DNA from: CAZUGA01 sp964619885
GTDB lineage: Bacteria > Pseudomonadota > Gammaproteobacteria > Methylococcales > UBA1147
DNA: 64,000 bases
Direction: 5' to 3'
NCBI GenBank assembly: GCA_964619885.1
Contig: CAZUGA010000020.1
Coordinates: forward strand, 1-64,000
Of this stretch, positions 1 to 8,301 are shown one piece after another. A model generated the notes under the pieces. The model was not told where the DNA came from and did not search any database. It worked only from the letters and a program-made list of their open reading frames with translations. The position numbers and the translations under genes are program-made. The stretch's first letter is position 1. Every line of letters starts with the position of its first letter.

Positions 1-177
1 GGAGAATATCAGTTCACAACTATTTCTATAGATGGTACGGACGGACGCTTACGAAATTCGGTTATCCTAGCTATCACATCCGAGCCTGTTAGTCCAAAGC
101 GGTAATGTCTCCTTTGTCCCAAGCTAAAATGTCTGCTTTTGAATTCAGGAGTAGGCGTGACAAAGGAATATATAACG

Positions 178-309
178 ATGAGTCAACAAGAAGTCGATCA
201 GTTGGAAATCATCCAGGCGACTGTAAGCAAGCAAATCCGCCAGGTTGATGCAAGTTGGCAATTGGGATTGAGTACGAGACAGATCAAGCGGCGGGTGCGG
301 CCGGGTTAG
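178..309 (+). pseudogene. Truncated ISNCY-like transposase, N-terminal fragment
   Basis: Reads 43 codons from ATG to TAG at 307-309. The peptide contains the segment LGLSTRQIKR, the helix-turn-helix DNA-binding motif found at the N-terminus of ISNCY-type integrase-like transposases. The DDE catalytic core that should follow is entirely absent, because the reading frame runs into the element's 3' noncoding end. The family call rests on this short segment and on the repeated AAATGTC-type motifs around it. No function is expected. Confidence 0.6.
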
Positions 310-365
310 TGTTGACACATCACAATAAGTCGTGGATAAGCCCTGGGGCTCTGTGGACAAGCCGA

Positions 366-391
366 TGGACAACCCAAAAGCGGGTTGTCCA
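366..391. repeat. Perfect 10-bp hairpin inside the IS remnant
   Basis: TGGACAACCC (366-375) and GGGTTGTCCA (382-391) form a perfect 10-bp stem with a six-base loop. TTGTCCACA (385-393) and its inverse TGTGGACAA (352-360) flank and overlap it. It probably belongs to the 3' end of the insertion element and might act as a transcription stop, but no T-run follows. Confidence 0.6.
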
Positions 392-690
392 CAGCTTGAC
401 CCACAGGCCGACCACCGTTTACCCACAACCGGTTATTTTGATACAACAATCATTCTTTAACCTCCCCTCTTCTGTTAACCCAAGGGGACATTTCTGAATT
501 GTAGAAAAGGGGACATTTCTGCTTTGGGTTGACATTAGGGGTCTCTTCCCGTGTTTATCGTGTTATATACGGGGTTTATATAGGGCGCATTTGTAGTGAG
601 GTAAATTGCTTTTGCACTGAATTAAATATAGGGTTTTGCTTTGAAGAAATAAGGGGAGGTAAGTGCATCGGTCGTGATTCGGGCATAATT

Positions 691-960
691 TCAGATAGAT
701 TTACCGCTAAGAATGTAGGCAAAGGCAATAACCTGCGCAACCGCCTTATACAATTCTTGAGGGACCTCATTATTAAGCGGAATCGTCGCCAAGAGTTTTG
801 CCAATTCCGGGTCTGTTTGTAGCGGGATATCATTTTCTGCCGCCGTTTTCATAATTTGCTGGGCAACGTCGCCGCGTCCCTTTGCAGTTACGCGTGGTGC
901 GTTGTTGCCGTCATAATGCAGTGCGATGGCTATGTCCGGAGGGTTAATCAAATCATTCAT
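691..960 (-). CDS. FlhB C-terminal-domain-like protein (FlhX/YlqH type)
   Basis: An 89-residue protein equivalent to the cytoplasmic C-terminal domain of FlhB/YscU, the substrate-specificity switch of the flagellar or type III export gate. It begins with NPPDIAIALHYD followed by AKGRG, matching the stretch of FlhB after its self-cleavage point. The NPTH cleavage motif is replaced by NPPD, so autocleavage is not expected. No membrane helices are present. The start codon overlaps the stop of the FliK-like gene by four bases (ATGA), indicating translational coupling. Small FlhB homologues of this kind are often paired with FliK-like proteins and can partly replace the FlhB C-terminus; the role here is inferred. 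Confidence 0.85.
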   Translation of the reverse strand: MNDLINPPDIAIALHYDGNNAPRVTAKGRGDVAQQIMKTAAENDIPLQTDPELAKLLATIPLNNEVPQELYKAVAQVIAFAYILSGKSI

Positions 961-2084
961 GCTTTTTCATCCAAGATCCGAGTGGCTAATGTTGGTGAAT
1001 TTTCATTGTCGAACTGGCCCTGTCTTGATCCCAATTCGCCGGTTTGGAGTCCCATCGACTGAAGTTGTTCGCGCAGTAAGGCTATATTATTTTGAATTAA
1101 TTGGTTGGTGTCCTCGTGTGTCGCACGAAAATATGCATTGACACCTTGTTCGGTCACCGTAATCTTAGCTTGGATCATTCCAAGTTTTGGTGGTTGTAAT
1201 TCGATAAACACTGACCATTGCTGTGATTCGGGGTTGTTGTTGTGTCTTTGTTCCCGGTCGATAATTAATTTGACGGATGAGGCTTGTTGATCCTCCATAA
1301 AAGGTATTTCAAGATTCCATGATTGTTTGGTTCGCGAGTCTTCGGGTAGTGAAGTCAGTTGATCGAGTACTATCTTGCTTAGCACTCCTTTTACTTGTTC
1401 TTCCAGAGTTTTTTGCGGTTGTGGATTTTGAATTGATGATTCGGGTTTAGTAGGGAGTTTACGAGTTTTCGATTTTGCGCTGTTGATCTCTGTCGGTCCC
1501 AAACGATCGAGCAATCGAAGAATCTTGGTTTTCATGTCAGCGTTTAGCGACGGATCCGAACCCCCAGCCAGTGCCAACAATTTTGCTTCCAGAAAAATGC
1601 CGGAATTTTCTATCGCACGCTTCAATCCGGGTGCGGTTGAGAGATCAGAGGTGTGCGGAAGAGTTTGCAGTACACTATTTGCAAGTTTTCGAACGGGTTC
1701 TGATACTGGTGAATCCTGCGGCGTTGTTTTTAAGATTGAAATCAATTTTTCGGATAGATCAATTGGACTTTTTTGTGTTCCTATACTAGCTCGGGCCGCG
1801 TTACTTATGGACTCATTCGACAGGTTTACGGTCCGAATCTTGAGCTGCGGAACATCGCCGTCTTTTATAACTTCAAGATTAAGACTTCGTCCCTGAGTTA
1901 ATGGCATATTTGACTGTGCTAGGACTAATCTACCGGCTATCTGAAGTTGTATTTGCCCAGTCTCAGGGAACATCTTGATTACTGTTCCCTGAATGACTTG
2001 CCCAACTTTAAGATTAAGTTGTTGGGCGGCAACAGTCGGCCGGGTAGCAAGATTTGCCGGCGCAATTGACGGTTTGATTTCCAA
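957..2084 (-). CDS. FliK-like flagellar hook-length control family protein
   Basis: A 375-residue protein. Residues about 25-75 form a small beta-rich segment, followed by a polar, Ser/Thr/Gln-rich middle and a C-terminal domain (about 255-350) resembling the FliK C-terminal (Flg_hook) domain, containing QPPKLGMIQAKITV and a Gln-rich NNIALLREQLQSMGL helix. FliK measures hook length and triggers the FlhB switch. Here it sits with an FlhB-like fragment and no other flagellar genes, 19 bases after the HDOD gene. It is probably the orphan paralogue often found with FlhB-like small proteins rather than the hook-operon fliK. Confidence 0.75.
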   Translation of the reverse strand: MEIKPSIAPANLATRPTVAAQQLNLKVGQVIQGTVIKMFPETGQIQLQIAGRLVLAQSNMPLTQGRSLNLEVIKDGDVPQLKIRTVNLSNESISNAARASIGTQKSPIDLSEKLISILKTTPQDSPVSEPVRKLANSVLQTLPHTSDLSTAPGLKRAIENSGIFLEAKLLALAGGSDPSLNADMKTKILRLLDRLGPTEINSAKSKTRKLPTKPESSIQNPQPQKTLEEQVKGVLSKIVLDQLTSLPEDSRTKQSWNLEIPFMEDQQASSVKLIIDREQRHNNNPESQQWSVFIELQPPKLGMIQAKITVTEQGVNAYFRATHEDTNQLIQNNIALLREQLQSMGLQTGELGSRQGQFDNENSPTLATRILDEKA

Positions 2085-2103
2085 ATTCTGAGATCGCAGG
2101 ATG

Positions 2104-3000
2104 TTAGTTGGTTAACATGCGTTGGATTTGCCAGATTTCGTCCTTCGCCGTTTCCAAAATATTCATACTCAAATCAGCGTCTAATCGCCCCGTTACTAAT
2201 TTATCGTAAGCAGGGATGGTATCCATGCGCGGGTATTTATGAATACTGACTTCGCCGATAAAGCTGTGGAGTTGAGATACGATAACAAGATCTGTGTAAT
2301 CGGGTTCGTCTTTGTCGTTTCTATGCCAATTTTCGGCATTGAGGATTATGTCCTCAAAATCCGATGGGAAGTTCCACTTGCGAACGATCATCGATCCAAG
2401 TTCTCCCCGAAAATCTTTTATTGTTCGGTCAAGGTGCTCCGGATTTGACGCCAACTCCGGATGATTATCGGCCAATGTTAAGATAGGCACGATTCCGATG
2501 TCATGGATCAATCCTGCAAGCATTGCTCTGTCCGGGTCGAAGCCAGGTGTTTTGTGGGCGAGTACCGCGCAAATGGATGCGACATAACTGCTGTGCGCCC
2601 AGAGTTCATGCATTCTGTTGCGAATAAACTTGGTTTTGGCTTTAAAGACGGTTTTTAGTGAAAAACTGGTAATTAAATCTTGAGCTGCTCGCAGCCCTAA
2701 TCTCGTAAGTGCCTCGGGACAGCTTTCGATTTTACGTCTCCCGATATACAGCGGACTATTGGAAATATGAATCAATCGGGCGGTTATCGCAGGGTCCATC
2801 TGCACGACCTTGGCTATTTTTATGTTGTTCGCGGTATGGTCATTGATTGCTCTGCGAATTTTCATCGCGACGTCGGGAATAGTCGGCAGTTTTAATTTTT
2901 CTTTTTGTATGGCTTTTTGGCATTCCCGATAAAGCGGGTTATCCGGCTGAGCGCTATTTTCTTGCAATTCCTTTGCAATTTCCGAGTTTTGACCAAGCAT
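2104..3000 (-). CDS. HDOD-domain signalling protein
   Basis: A 298-residue protein dominated by an HDOD domain from about residue 35 to 235, a degenerate relative of HD phosphohydrolases. Visible signatures are MDPAITARLIHISNSPLY near residue 70 and GLIHDIG near residue 165. HDOD proteins generally act as regulatory scaffolds in motility, cyclic-nucleotide and stress signalling rather than as enzymes. No fused GGDEF, EAL or receiver domain is present. It is first in a minus-strand run with the FliK-like and FlhB-like genes, which suggests, without proof, a link to flagellar or surface export control. Confidence 0.85.
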   Translation of the reverse strand: MLGQNSEIAKELQENSAQPDNPLYRECQKAIQKEKLKLPTIPDVAMKIRRAINDHTANNIKIAKVVQMDPAITARLIHISNSPLYIGRRKIESCPEALTRLGLRAAQDLITSFSLKTVFKAKTKFIRNRMHELWAHSSYVASICAVLAHKTPGFDPDRAMLAGLIHDIGIVPILTLADNHPELASNPEHLDRTIKDFRGELGSMIVRKWNFPSDFEDIILNAENWHRNDKDEPDYTDLVIVSQLHSFIGEVSIHKYPRMDTIPAYDKLVTGRLDADLSMNILETAKDEIWQIQRMLTN

Positions 3001-3404
3001 GTTCTAATAATAATTTCTATCGAATTCTCTAAATCACGTATCCGGTCGGTTAGCCGAATTGGCATAGCGGACTGCTTGACAATTTGTTTGAGTCAGCCGA
3101 GAAATTTAAGCCATAGAATTAATTTTAGTTTAAAATTATCCAATTCGCTGGTGGATAGAGTCTCTATCGGGGGGAAGACGACAAGCGAGTTATCCGTTCA
3201 GAAGGATCCACGCTAGGACTGATAAAACTGGGATTTCAAATAGTGGCTTGAAAGTTATTTTGCCGGGGCCTGATCGTTGTAATAATCCTAGTTCTACCGC
3301 CTGTTAGAGCGTATTGAATTTGAATAGAGTAATAATGGCGTATTTTGTTGACTGCTGACTCTACAGAACTTCTGAATCCGTCACGCAAAATTGAGAAGTG
3401 AGAA
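3001..3404. other. Intergenic region with two inverted repeats between HDOD gene and aroC
   Basis: About 400 bases with no convincing gene. Two close palindromes are visible: TAATTTTA-GTT-TAAAATTA at 3120-3138 and GATAGAG-T-CTCTATC at 3154-3168. They lie between divergently transcribed genes and could be operator sites, but I recognise no known regulator consensus. Confidence 0.4.
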
Positions 3405-4505
3405 ATGTCTGGAAATACGATCGGAAAAATTTTTGCAGTGACTTCATTTGGGGAAAGTCACGGTGAAGCGATTGGGTGTATAGTCGATGGTTGTCCCCCG
3501 GGTTTGGAATTGAGCGAAGCTGATATGCAGCTGGATCTAGACCGCAGACGTCCTGGAAAATCGCGACATACCACCCAACGTCGTGAAGCGGATCAGGTAA
3601 AAATCTTATCCGGTGTGTTTAACGGAAAAACGACCGGTACGCCAATCGGTTTGATCATTGAAAATACCGACCAACGTTCCAAGGATTACTCGAATATTGC
3701 CGATCGATTTCGCCCAGGGCATGCAGACTATACCTATCAACAAAAATATGGGTTTCGAGATTACCGTGGTGGCGGACGGTCTTCGGCCCGCGAAACGGCA
3801 ATGCGCGTTGCTGCCGGCGCGATCGCAAAAAAATTTTTGCGATCGCTGGAAGGAATTGAAGTACGAGGTTATTTGGCGCAGTTGGGTCCAATACGCCTGC
3901 AATTGAAAGATTGGGGCGAGGTCAACGAAAATCCATTTTTCTGCCCGGACCCGTCCAAATTATCTGATTTGGAAGCGTACATGGATGCTTTACGCAAAGA
4001 GGGTAATTCTATTGGTGCTCGAATCAATGTGCAGGCCGAAGGTGTACCTCCCGGATTGGGAGAACCCATCTTTGACCGGTTGGATGCGGATCTGGCGCAC
4101 GCATTGATGAGTATTAATGCGGTAAAGGGTGTCGAGATTGGCGGGGGGTTTTCATGCGTCGAAAGCAAGGGAACGGAATTTAGAGATGAAATGCATCCGG
4201 ATGGATTTCGCAGTAATCACGCCGGCGGTGTGTTGGGTGGTATTTCGAGCGGTCAAACCGTATTTGCCAGCCTTGCATTGAAACCGACATCCAGCTTGAG
4301 ATTGTCTGGCGATAGCGTCAACCTGGAAGGAAAACCGGTAGAAGTGATGACCAAGGGGCGTCACGATCCCTGCGTTGGTATTCGCGCAACACCGATTGCT
4401 GAAGCGATGATGGCCATTGTGCTGTTTGATCATTATTTACGCAATAGAGCGCAAAACCACGGTGTAGACTTCCCGCTATCACCGATTCCCGCAGGACGAG
4501 ATTGA
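3405..4505 (+). CDS. aroC: Chorismate synthase
   Basis: Converts 5-enolpyruvylshikimate-3-phosphate to chorismate with reduced FMN, the last step of the shikimate pathway in the cytoplasm. The 366 residues match the family length. Signatures seen are GNTIGKIFAVTSFGESHG at residues 3-20, RGGGRSSARETA in the first third, and RHDPCVGIRATPIAEAM near the end, which includes conserved flavin and substrate contacts. The start is the ATG after the purine-rich GAGAAGTGAGAA. The gene stands alone, 163 bases before an MFS transporter gene. Confidence 0.97.
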   Translation: MSGNTIGKIFAVTSFGESHGEAIGCIVDGCPPGLELSEADMQLDLDRRRPGKSRHTTQRREADQVKILSGVFNGKTTGTPIGLIIENTDQRSKDYSNIADRFRPGHADYTYQQKYGFRDYRGGGRSSARETAMRVAAGAIAKKFLRSLEGIEVRGYLAQLGPIRLQLKDWGEVNENPFFCPDPSKLSDLEAYMDALRKEGNSIGARINVQAEGVPPGLGEPIFDRLDADLAHALMSINAVKGVEIGGGFSCVESKGTEFRDEMHPDGFRSNHAGGVLGGISSGQTVFASLALKPTSSLRLSGDSVNLEGKPVEVMTKGRHDPCVGIRATPIAEAMMAIVLFDHYLRNRAQNHGVDFPLSPIPAGRD

Positions 4506-4668
4506 TAATCGCGAAATTTTAAAAACATCTTCGGCGAATGAGTTGCTAATCATTTGACCATCGTGCTTTGCTAGCCGTACCTGTTCTATAGTTAAGCGAA
4601 GCTATTTGCAGGGTCTGTCCGGATTACTCCAAATCTATTTGTATTTTCAATGCAAGAACTAAACTAGC

Positions 4669-5862
4669 TTGGTCAACACTGTTCCGTACTGGCGATTGTC
4701 CGCCTTTTATTTTGTATATTTCGCAGCCCTGGGTAGTTTTTTGCCATATTGGGGGTTGTATTTGGAATCATTGGGTTTTTCCGCGCATCAGATTGGTGTT
4801 TTAATGGCGGTACTAGTGGGTACGAAGGTGATTGCTCCGAACCTTTGGGGATGGATCGCGGACCGTAGCGGAAAAACGAATTCAATAATTCGAATCGCAT
4901 CGTTGGTTGCAGCGGTAACGTTTTGCGGAGTATTGTTGGGAACCGGTTATTCGTGGTTGATTCTCGTTACACTGGTATTTAGCTTTTTTTGGAACGCCGC
5001 CCTGCCTCAATTTGAGGTTCTTACGCTGGCTTTTCTCGAGGATGATCCGCATCGATACAGCAGAGTCCGAATGTGGGGTTCTATCGGGTTTATCGTTGCT
5101 GTAATGTTGGTTGGCATGATATTGGATTACCAAGAGCTCCTTCTGTTGCCCTGGATAATAATCGCACTATTCTTTGTTATCTGGTTGACTAGTTTGAGCG
5201 TTCCGGATATTCGGTCATCGCGGAGTACAGACGAAGTTGCAAGCATCTCGCGAATCGTGTTAAAGCCTGAGGTCTTAGCGTTTTTGGTGGTCGTTTGCCT
5301 GGCTCAAGCGGCGCACGGACCGTATTACGTGTTTTATTCTATCTATTTGGAAAATCATGGTTATTCGGGTACGGAGACCGGCATGCTATGGTCGACGGGT
5401 GTAATTGCGGAAGTCGCGCTGTTTTTTTATATGCACCGTATTTTGAAAATAATTAGTCTAAGACGTATTTTAATGTTTAGTGTGCTTATGGGTTCGATTC
5501 GCTGGATGGTATTGGGTTGTTGTGTGGATAATCCTGGGTTGATTGTGTTCGCACAATTACTGCATGCTGCAACGTTTGGTTCGACCCATGTTGCGGCGAT
5601 ACACTTCGTCCATCGATATTTTTATGGGGTCAATAAGGGGCGGGGACAGGCTTTATACAGTAGCATGAGCTTTGGTTTGGGTGGGATGATTGGTGCCTAC
5701 GCTAGTGGAGAATTTTGGAGCCGTTACAATGCCGCAACGGTATATTATATGTCCTCCGTTTTGTGTATTTTAGCATTTATCATAGCGTGGCGCTGGTTGA
5801 AGAAAGATTTTTATTCTGAAACGGAATCATTTGCGACCGAGATAATCGAAGAGGAATTCTAA
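4669..5862 (+). CDS. MFS transporter, HcaT/LacY-like (MFS_1_like)
   Basis: A 397-residue integral membrane protein with about twelve hydrophobic helices. The N-terminus (VPYWRLSAFYFVYFAALG) and the loop WGWIADRSGK between helices 2 and 3 are typical of the MFS_1-like group that includes the phenylpropionate permease HcaT and the nucleoside or sugar proton symporters. The substrate cannot be read from the sequence. A TTG start is used because no in-frame ATG or GTG lies upstream; the nearby ATG at 4650 is in another frame and closes after five codons. It is followed by exbB after 114 bases. Confidence 0.85.
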   Translation: MVNTVPYWRLSAFYFVYFAALGSFLPYWGLYLESLGFSAHQIGVLMAVLVGTKVIAPNLWGWIADRSGKTNSIIRIASLVAAVTFCGVLLGTGYSWLILVTLVFSFFWNAALPQFEVLTLAFLEDDPHRYSRVRMWGSIGFIVAVMLVGMILDYQELLLLPWIIIALFFVIWLTSLSVPDIRSSRSTDEVASISRIVLKPEVLAFLVVVCLAQAAHGPYYVFYSIYLENHGYSGTETGMLWSTGVIAEVALFFYMHRILKIISLRRILMFSVLMGSIRWMVLGCCVDNPGLIVFAQLLHAATFGSTHVAAIHFVHRYFYGVNKGRGQALYSSMSFGLGGMIGAYASGEFWSRYNAATVYYMSSVLCILAFIIAWRWLKKDFYSETESFATEIIEEEF

Positions 5863-5976
5863 TCAAACTTCTGAAACCAACACGAATGCAAATGATCGGA
5901 GTATCGAAGATACATTCTGCTATCAGATGGTCTAAAATCAAACGGGATTGACAGGACGAAATGAGGGGTAGGTGCT

Positions 5977-6597
5977 GTGTTTGAATTGATTAAGAGCGGT
6001 GGGGTTTTATTATGGCCAATTATAATTTGCTCCGTTCTCGCGATGGGCATTGTTTGTGAGAGATTTTGGTCGTTAAGAACGGGTCGGGTCATTCCTCATC
6101 AACTTGTACCGCAAGTCTGGAATCTTTACCGGGAAAAGAAACTGGATAGTACTCGATTACGCGTATTAAGCCGTAGTTCTATGCTCGGCGCAATATTAGC
6201 TGCCGGTTTGGTCAATCATAGACACGGTCGCGATGTAATGAAGGATAGTATTGAAGAAGCGGGCCGTCAGGTTGTACATGAGTTGGGACGGTTTTTGAAT
6301 ACCCTGGGAACCATAGCTTCGGTAACACCGTTGTTGGGATTACTCGGTACCGTGGTCGGTATGATCAAAGTTTTTACCGCGATCATGAGTGGTGGTGTAG
6401 GTGATCCGACTATTCTTGCAGGGGGGATTTCAGAAGCTTTGATCACAACGGCCGCGGGTCTGTCGGTTGCCATTCCAAGTTTGATGTTCCATCGCTATTT
6501 TGAGGGGCGGGTTGTCGAATTGGTGCTCAAAATGGAAGAGGAAGCGCTAAAGTTGGTTGAGATTCTACACGGTGACCGTGAGGATGATCTAACATGA
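5977..6597 (+). CDS. exbB: ExbB/TolQ-family proton channel subunit
   Basis: A 206-residue inner-membrane protein of the MotA/TolQ/ExbB family. One transmembrane helix lies near residues 8-28 and two more near 110-130 and 150-175, with the typical SVTPLLGLLGTVVGMI and GGISEALITTAAGLSVAIPS segments. With ExbD it converts the proton gradient into force for a TonB-type or envelope partner. The GTG start gives the expected N-terminus beginning MFELIKSGG. It overlaps exbD by four bases. In gammaproteobacteria this pair next to lpxK is common; no TonB gene is adjacent, so the partner is unknown. Confidence 0.92.
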   Translation: MFELIKSGGVLLWPIIICSVLAMGIVCERFWSLRTGRVIPHQLVPQVWNLYREKKLDSTRLRVLSRSSMLGAILAAGLVNHRHGRDVMKDSIEEAGRQVVHELGRFLNTLGTIASVTPLLGLLGTVVGMIKVFTAIMSGGVGDPTILAGGISEALITTAAGLSVAIPSLMFHRYFEGRVVELVLKMEEEALKLVEILHGDREDDLT

Positions 6598-7013
6598 ATT
6601 TTCGGCGGCAACGACGGGAAAAACTTGAAATCAGCATTACCCCAATGATCGACATAGTATTCCTGTTGTTGATATTTTTTATGGTTACGACGACCTTTAA
6701 TCGGCAAACTGAATTACAAATACAATTACCTGAAGCGGAAGGACAGGAACAGAAACGCAAGGATGTGATAGAAATAGCAATCGACGCGAAGGGCCAGTAT
6801 TACGTCAATCAACACCAAGTCGTCAATCAAAAACTTGAGACATTAAAAAAGGCCATACTGCAAGCTGCGGGTAATACGAAAAAACTTCCATTAGTAATTG
6901 CGGCAGATGAAAACACACCGCATCAATATGTGATCAGCGTGTTGGACGTTGCCAAACAATTGCAATTTATCCATATCACTTTCGCCACTGAAACGTCCCA
7001 GGGATCAGAATAA
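6594..7013 (+). CDS. exbD: ExbD/TolR-family protein
   Basis: A 139-residue protein with one N-terminal membrane helix (about 16-36) and a periplasmic domain, the TolR/ExbD plan. The segment ISITPMIDIVFLLLIFFMV contains the conserved aspartate that carries protons in the channel. It overlaps exbB (ATGA-type start within its end) and is certainly co-translated. The next gene is lpxK after a 69-base gap; msbA, which often lies in this gap in relatives, is absent. Confidence 0.93.
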   Translation: MNFRRQRREKLEISITPMIDIVFLLLIFFMVTTTFNRQTELQIQLPEAEGQEQKRKDVIEIAIDAKGQYYVNQHQVVNQKLETLKKAILQAAGNTKKLPLVIAADENTPHQYVISVLDVAKQLQFIHITFATETSQGSE

Positions 7014-7082
7014 TTAAGCCGTAATTCTTGTTCAAATCGCGATAGCGGTTGGTTTGCTGTTAAGTTTTACAAAACTGGACGA

Positions 7083-8096
7083 TTGGATTTAATTATCTTG
7101 AAAATCAGATTTACTGACTGGCTAGTTAGTCACTGGTACAACGAGAAATCGCCGCTTCGTCTGTTAAAACCCTTGGGTTTGCCTTTTCTTTGGATTGGTA
7201 TGCTTCGCCGGTGGATTTATCTTTGTGGTATTGGAAGTCCGATCAAATTGCAGGTACCTGTAATCGTTGTTGGAAATATAAGCGTCGGCGGTACTGGCAA
7301 AACTCCGATGGTTATTTGGCTGATGCAAAAATTGCGCGCCGAAGGATGGAAACCGGGTATAGTCAGCAGAGGCTATGGCGGTACAAAGATAGACCGGCCA
7401 CAATGGGTGGGAAAGCAAAGTAACCCGAGTGAGGTTGGTGATGAACCCGTACTGATGGCAATTCGGACAGGGTGCCCAATCGCGGTCGGATCGAACCGTG
7501 TCCTAGCGGCGCAGATGATTCTGGATAATTCGGACTGTAACCTGATAGTATCCGATGATGGATTGCAGCACTACCGTATGGATCGAGATATTGAAATTGC
7601 GGTGATCGATGGACAACGGCGTTTTGGAAATGGTTGTAGTTTACCGATTGGGCCTTTACGCGAGCCAATCGATCGTTTGAAATCGGTTGATTTGATCGTT
7701 AGTAATGGCAGCGCGTCGTCGGGCGAATATTCGATGGAATTGCAGGGTAATACGGCGGTAAACTTGTACGAACCGCGCCGCAAAATACCGTTGGAGCAAT
7801 TTAGTTCAGATGCGTGCCATGCAGTTGCCGGGATTGGGAATCCGCAGCGATTCTTTAAGCATTTGCGGGCGTTTGGTGTGTCATGCGAAGAGCATGAATA
7901 TCCTGATCATCATGAATTTTGTTTGGATGATTTTGGATTCGCAGGGTCATCGCCGCTACTGATGACCGAGAAAGACGCGGTAAAATGTAAATCGTTTGCC
8001 CAAGCTAATTATTGGTACGTTCCGGTGGATGCTCAACTAGACCAACAATTTTGGTATCGTTTAAAAAACTTATTGGTGAAATTTATTGATGGATAG
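7083..8096 (+). CDS. lpxK: Tetraacyldisaccharide 4'-kinase
   Basis: Phosphorylates the disaccharide precursor to lipid IVA at the inner face of the inner membrane, the sixth step of lipid A synthesis. The protein of about 337 residues has a membrane-associated N-terminus (about 25-50), the P-loop VVGNISVGGTGKTP near residues 62-75, VSRGYGG soon after, and the catalytic region SDDGLQHYRMDRDIEI. The TTG start at 7083 is uncertain; another TTG at 7098 would also fit. Its last bases overlap ycaR, and kdsB follows, so lipid A and Kdo supply are co-transcribed. Confidence 0.95.
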   Translation: MDLIILKIRFTDWLVSHWYNEKSPLRLLKPLGLPFLWIGMLRRWIYLCGIGSPIKLQVPVIVVGNISVGGTGKTPMVIWLMQKLRAEGWKPGIVSRGYGGTKIDRPQWVGKQSNPSEVGDEPVLMAIRTGCPIAVGSNRVLAAQMILDNSDCNLIVSDDGLQHYRMDRDIEIAVIDGQRRFGNGCSLPIGPLREPIDRLKSVDLIVSNGSASSGEYSMELQGNTAVNLYEPRRKIPLEQFSSDACHAVAGIGNPQRFFKHLRAFGVSCEEHEYPDHHEFCLDDFGFAGSSPLLMTEKDAVKCKSFAQANYWYVPVDAQLDQQFWYRLKNLLVKFIDG

Positions 8097-8277
8097 AAAA
8101 TTATTGGATATTTTGGTTTGTCCTATTTGCAAGAGTAAATTGGTGTATAAAAGGGAAGAACAAGAGCTGATATGCAAAGCGGATCGCCTTGCTTACCCCA
8201 TTCGTGATGAAATTCCAGTGATGTTAGAGGACGAAGCGCGTCGCTTGTCGCTGGAGGAATACGATGCGCTAACCTAG
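8089..8277 (+). CDS. ycaR: Trm112-family protein YcaR
   Basis: A 62-residue protein starting MDRKLLDILVCPICKSKL, the Trm112/UPF0434 signature with a CPIC zinc-binding half site. The second Cys pair of longer relatives is missing, only CKADR is seen, as is usual in the short bacterial form. Bacterial YcaR has no firm biochemical role but is strongly conserved between lpxK and kdsB. The ATG at 8089 is chosen over the TTG three bases earlier. The start lies inside the end of lpxK by eight bases. Confidence 0.92.
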   Translation: MDRKLLDILVCPICKSKLVYKREEQELICKADRLAYPIRDEIPVMLEDEARRLSLEEYDALT

Positions 8278-8301
8278 CCTTGTAGAACCGTAAATGTAGC
8301 A

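Larger units (their letters stand above)
103..537. mobile_element. Internally deleted ISNCY-like insertion element (MITE-like remnant)
   Basis: The 7-mer TAATGTC at 103-109 is matched by its inverse GACATTA at 531-537. Inside both ends lie related motifs: AAATGTCTGCTTTT on the left, and two copies of AAGGGGACATTTCT (482-495 and 507-520) on the right, which are its near complement. Between them are only the first 43 codons of a transposase and a noncoding tail with a perfect hairpin. ISNCY-type elements as I know them carry about 1.2 kb more transposase, so most of the gene is missing. It could no longer move without a transposase supplied elsewhere. Exact ends and target duplication were not established; flanks show no obvious direct repeat. 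Confidence 0.6.

Noticed and set aside
2905..3216. 103-codon open frame on the plus strand over the HDOD gene start
   Set aside because: It overlaps the HDOD gene on the opposite strand and reads as antisense; no domain and no ribosome site.
7018..7091. Hydrophobic stop-to-stop frame between exbD and lpxK
   Set aside because: No start codon and only 24 codons; it does not resemble the start of MsbA and is likely chance.
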